Of a stretch of 64,000 nucleotides of DNA, positions 60,890 through 64,000 are shown one piece after another; position 1 is the first letter of the stretch; each line of letters opens with the position of its first letter. Under the pieces are notes generated by a model. The model had not been told where the DNA came from. It saw only the letters and a program-made list of their open reading frames with translations, and did no database searches. Made by a program: the position numbers and the translations under genes. The DNA is taken from assembly GCA_022457155.1 (NCBI GenBank), contig JAJGOT010000294.1, positions 640,001 to 704,000 of the forward strand. Reading direction: 5' to 3'. The stretch comes from Cladopsammia gracilis (taxonomy: Eukaryota > Cnidaria > Anthozoa > Scleractinia > Dendrophylliidae).

Positions 60890-61180
60890 TTTTTGCGATT
60901 TTTCATTTCAGCTTACGAATTTTACAAAATTAACAAATTTTCATTACAGATCTTGCGAATTTTACAAAATTTGCGAAAATTACGAAAAATCGCTAGCTCA
61001 ACGATTTTTCGGTAGTGTGTGATGCTAATTTACTCGCAAGCCCACAGCAGCTTGCGGATTTTACAAAATTTGCGAAATTTGCGAAAAATCGCTTGCTACG
61101 ATTTTTCGTTACAGATCTCCGAGTTTTACAAAATTTGCGAAAGTTATGAAAAATCGCTAGTTCAACAATTTTTCGGTAGT
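60890..61180. repeat. Repeated block ACAAAATTTGCGAAA...CGATTTTTCG
   Basis: Three to four diverged copies of TTTTACAAAATTTGCGAAAA with CGATTTTTCGGTAGTGTGTGATGCTAAT (also at 61392-61530), separated by the 61190 MITE. Confidence 0.7.
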
Positions 61181-61189
61181 GTGTGATGC

Positions 61190-61375
61190 TAATAGAGCGT
61201 ATGCACTCACGTGGCAAGCAGCTATGCAAATTTATTGGAACAAAAGAAAGTGTTAACATAAGAAAAGCGTTCAAATCCCACAGGATTGTTTTGGTACACC
61301 AACATGGCCGCCGTTCTATTGTTTTGGTACACCAATATGGCCGCCGTGACGTCATGTGCATACGCTCTATTAACT
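61190..61375. mobile_element. MITE with AATAGAGCGTATGCACnnACGT ends
   Basis: Left end TAATAGAGCGTATGCACTCACG, right end GACGTCATGTGCATACGCTCTATTA. The interior has two direct copies of TTGTTTTGGTACACCAA(C/T)ATGG. It splits the surrounding repeat block. Confidence 0.8.
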
Positions 61376-61534
61376 CGCAACCCCACAGCCAGCTTGCGGA
61401 TTTTACAAAATTTGCGAAAAATCGCTTGCTCGACGATTTTTCGGAGGCGAGTTGCGAAATTTTGCACTTCTTTGTGATGCTAATGAACTCACAACCCCAC
61501 ACTTCTAGCTTGCGGATTTTACAAAATTTGTGAA

Positions 61535-61995
61535 AATTGCGAATTTTCGCAGTTTTCGTATTTTCGCAGTTTTCGTCAGTATCTTCTGCCTTCTCTCTCA
61601 TCCCCTTTTTCCTGGGATGACAAATTTTACTATTTTTCGTAGTTTTTGTTATTTTCGTAGTTTTCGCAGTATTCGTAGTTTTCACAGTTTTGTTGGTACC
61701 TTCTGCCTCCTCTCTCATCTCTTTTTTCCTGGGATGACGAATTTTACTATTTTTCTTAGTTTTCGTAATTTTCGCAGTTTTCGTTGTTTTCGCAGTTTTC
61801 GTTGGTACCTTCTGCCTCCTTTCTCGTCCCCTTTCTCCTGGGATGACGAATTTTACTATTTTTCGCAGTTTTCGCAATTTTTCGCAGTTTTCTTAGTTTT
61901 CTCAGTTTTCGTCAGTACCTTCTGTCTCCTCTGTCGTCTCCTTTTTCCTGGGATGACAAATCTTACTATTTTTTGTAGTTCTCGTAATTTTTGCA
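61535..61995. repeat. Minisatellite, four units of about 110-117 bp
   Basis: CCTGGGATGAC recurs at 61611, 61728, 61837 and 61947 within units of CTTCTGCCTCCTCTCTCATC...TTTCGCAGTTTTCGT. It causes a long Lys/Thr-rich open frame on the minus strand that I do not regard as a gene. Confidence 0.85.
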
Positions 61996-62825
61996 GTTTT
62001 CACCCAACCATAGCAAAAATTAGTTAATTTAGTAATTTTCATAGACTTGAAATACATGTAGCTGGGTAAAGGTCCTGGTGTCCTTGTCCTTGTCCTTGTC
62101 CTTGTCCTAAACCCTGGTAGTTTGATCAATTGCCAAATGAGTGACTGGGTGCATAAATTGAATTTTGATATTTTTTAGAAGAGATTAGACTAAAACATCC
62201 CACATCTTAGGGAAAAATTGTTTTGACTTGCAGAGTCATTCAGATGCCTAGTAATCAAAATTAGTATATTATTATTATTATATTTTGTGAAAGTACAGGA
62301 TCTTTTGGCCTTATTGGTTTTATTTTACTTTAACTTACATGAAACCGTCATTACTTTAGTAAAAGAGTGCTTTCTTGGCTCAAAAGCACAATTTGTGAGT
62401 GAAAAATGTCAAAATTCAACTTACAGGCTCTTTATACACCTAGCTGTTCAATAATTATTGCAAGATATGTAGAGGTTCTCCTTATACTGCATGGATTCTC
62501 TGTCAGATTGCATAAGTTGACCTTTTTGTAGCTGTTTAAAATAGCACTGTAAAAAGAGCATTTTTGAGTGTGGCAGAATGAGTGACATGACTGTCTATAG
62601 AGAATTCTAAGTGCGACGACAAAATGGGCGAAATAACTGCTTTATTTGTGATCACACATTCAGTATGGTTGTCATTATAATTTTTACACTCTAGTAATAA
62701 TTTCAAACTGCTGTTCCAATATCATGGTGGTGCAATTGAACACCTCTCTCTTACGGAGAGTTTATTATTGGTCACAGACATACCAAGATTGATACAATCC
62801 TTACCTCAACATTATGAACACTTTA

Positions 62826-63454
62826 CAGTCAAAATACTCAGTGCGTAACCGTTCTGCTTATTATTTGGGAATGACTTTCATTAATCGGGTGCGGATTGCA
62901 TTATTGAAATCAAAATTTAGGTTTTAAATTCATTATTGAAATCTTCCAACAACAGCCTCATTCTAAATAACAAATGTTGATCGGTTTATTTACTGACATT
63001 GGTCAAAAGTTCACAGGCGAAATATGCAACCATTGGTTGACATTGGTTTCAGAGAATTTGGTTGCTTGGACTTCATAGGAAATTATCCTCACTTTCGATG
63101 AAAATTTTTCTTTCATTCCCAGCACACTAGCATTTTAAGAATTCTTCTTCAGAGTATTGTAAATGCAGGGCTTCTTTACGTAAAAAAAAATACTCAGTGA
63201 TAAATTTTTGTTGAGCAAACAGAAATAGGTCAGGTGTGTCAAGCTGCCAAACTGTTGCCTGCTTTGCACGTGAACATTTGCCTGATGTCAATAACAAACC
63301 AATCAGCATTTGTTATTTCGAATGAGGCTACCGTTGGAAGTTTCCAATAATCAATTTTAAACCTGAATTTTGATTTCAATAATGCAATCCGTTCCCGATT
63401 TATGAAAGTCATAAATCCCAAATAACAAGCAGAATGCGCTGAGTACTTTGACTG
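62826..63454. mobile_element. MITE with TA target duplication, about 190-bp TIRs
   Basis: Begins CAGTCAAAATACTCAGTGCG and ends in the diverged reverse complement CGCTGAGTACTTTGACTG, with TA on both sides. The arms stay similar for about 190 bp (ACAAATGTTGATCGGTTTATT / AATAACAAACCAATCAGCATTTGT). No transposase. Confidence 0.8.
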
Positions 63455-64000
63455 TAATCTGTCCCTGTAGTGTTAAAGTTAAGGAGGCTCCAGTATACTA
63501 CACTAGAAAAGGAATGCTAAATATTTCTTTATTTTTAGACCATTCACTTTCCAGGATGTATTTAAAAGTGGAGTGTGTTTGTGGTTTAGTATGTTAGACC
63601 AAAGGAGAGGGAAAAAGGTAGTTAGTTGTGGTATGTGGAAAGAAGATGAAGGATTTCCGTTGATGAATTAATGGTAGACAATTTGAAGAATTAACACTAG
63701 ACAATATTCTATACCATTCTTGATGATCCTCCCCAAAATGACCTCAAATGTCTGATTTGTTTTAACCCTTTAAGCTCCAGTAGTGATCAGCATCAAATGT
63801 TGTCTTGTAATATAAATCATTCAAAGAGATCATGGGAATTATGATCACCCAAAATAAATGCTCTTGATTTTAATGACTTCTCCTCACTACTCCTATAAGA
63901 AATGTATGGGACAAGAAAGGAGAATTTGTACTTTCTTATAAAAGAAGCCAACAACAACGACAACAAAAAGTCTTTATTTTCAGCCTTTCCCCTACTTCTC

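Larger units (their letters stand above)
58854..64000. other. Probable long first intron, repeat-rich
   Basis: No supported exon found. Holds palindrome-rich repeats at 60890-61530, a MITE at 61190-61375, a 110-bp minisatellite (61535-61995), a (CTTGTC)n run near 62085-62110 and a MITE at 62826-63454. Confidence 0.4.

Noticed and set aside
60993..61877. 294-codon open frame on the minus strand, Lys/Thr-rich
   Set aside because: It follows exactly the 110-bp minisatellite and the ACAAAATTTGCGAAA repeat; no start context, splice or domain evidence.

Overview
This is a window of animal nuclear DNA, most likely from an anthozoan cnidarian (coral or sea anemone). Genes are split by many GT-AG introns, intergenic DNA is AT-rich, and the window is dense in foldback MITEs, tRNA-derived SINEs, LINE and Penelope fragments of cnidarian type. 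The only confidently named host gene is bystin (7972-19666, 13 exons, 429 codons, all splice phases consistent). Other host coding sequence is the 3' end of a single-pass membrane protein (1953-3599), an unrecognised open frame at the left edge, and one signal-peptide exon (58796-58853) of a gene that continues past the right edge.

The centre (27050-44823, 17,774 bp) is a complete, young-looking Polinton/Maverick (adintovirus-like) element. It has 391-bp terminal inverted repeats that I compared base by base and found identical, termini AG...CT, and a 6-bp target duplication AACGAC. On the minus strand it carries protein-primed DNA polymerase B, a DDE integrase with chromodomain, a phospholipase A2 domain protein, a small cysteine-rich protein, an adenain-like protease, a pVI-like virion protein, the double-jelly-roll major capsid protein, a penton-like minor capsid protein, and several small or unknown proteins. 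On the plus strand are the packaging ATPase, a fibre-like protein with phage-tail-fibre-type repeats, and a membrane protein. A second minus-strand block next to the right TIR holds a putative ssDNA-binding protein, a SAP plus zinc-repeat protein and a 60-aa protein.

The most striking observation is that three genes of this element (protease, PLA2, integrase) have no usable AUG of their own or lack one at the expected place. Each is open in the -1 frame relative to the gene directly upstream, and each overlap contains a canonical -1 slippery heptamer in the correct phase just before the upstream stop: A AAA AAC (33956-33962), G GGA AAC (33298-33304), A AAA AAC (32711-32717). This looks like a gag-pro-pol-style double frameshift (Cys-rich protein > PLA2 > integrase) plus a separate capsid-protein > protease frameshift in a DNA transposon/virus. 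A second layer is a set of stem-loops lying about 10-25 nt after most stop codons. Their arms differ in sequence but stay complementary, recalling palindrome-dependent mRNA 3' ends of giant viruses. A repeated CGTATAATAAA-ATG motif directly abuts the start codons of structural genes and looks like a late promoter.

Right of it, 46056-51786 is a second large DNA transposon. It has long TIRs containing 8-bp-period GATC arrays, an 8-bp target duplication, a frameshifted and 3'-truncated DDE transposase, and an intact two-exon DUF3987-type ATPase. Nested within it is a 650-bp inverted repeat element with two tRNA-like sequences. The rest (51.8-64 kb) is mostly repeats: a Penelope-type endonuclease tail interrupted by a palindromic composite of three 409-bp units, several MITEs and minisatellites.
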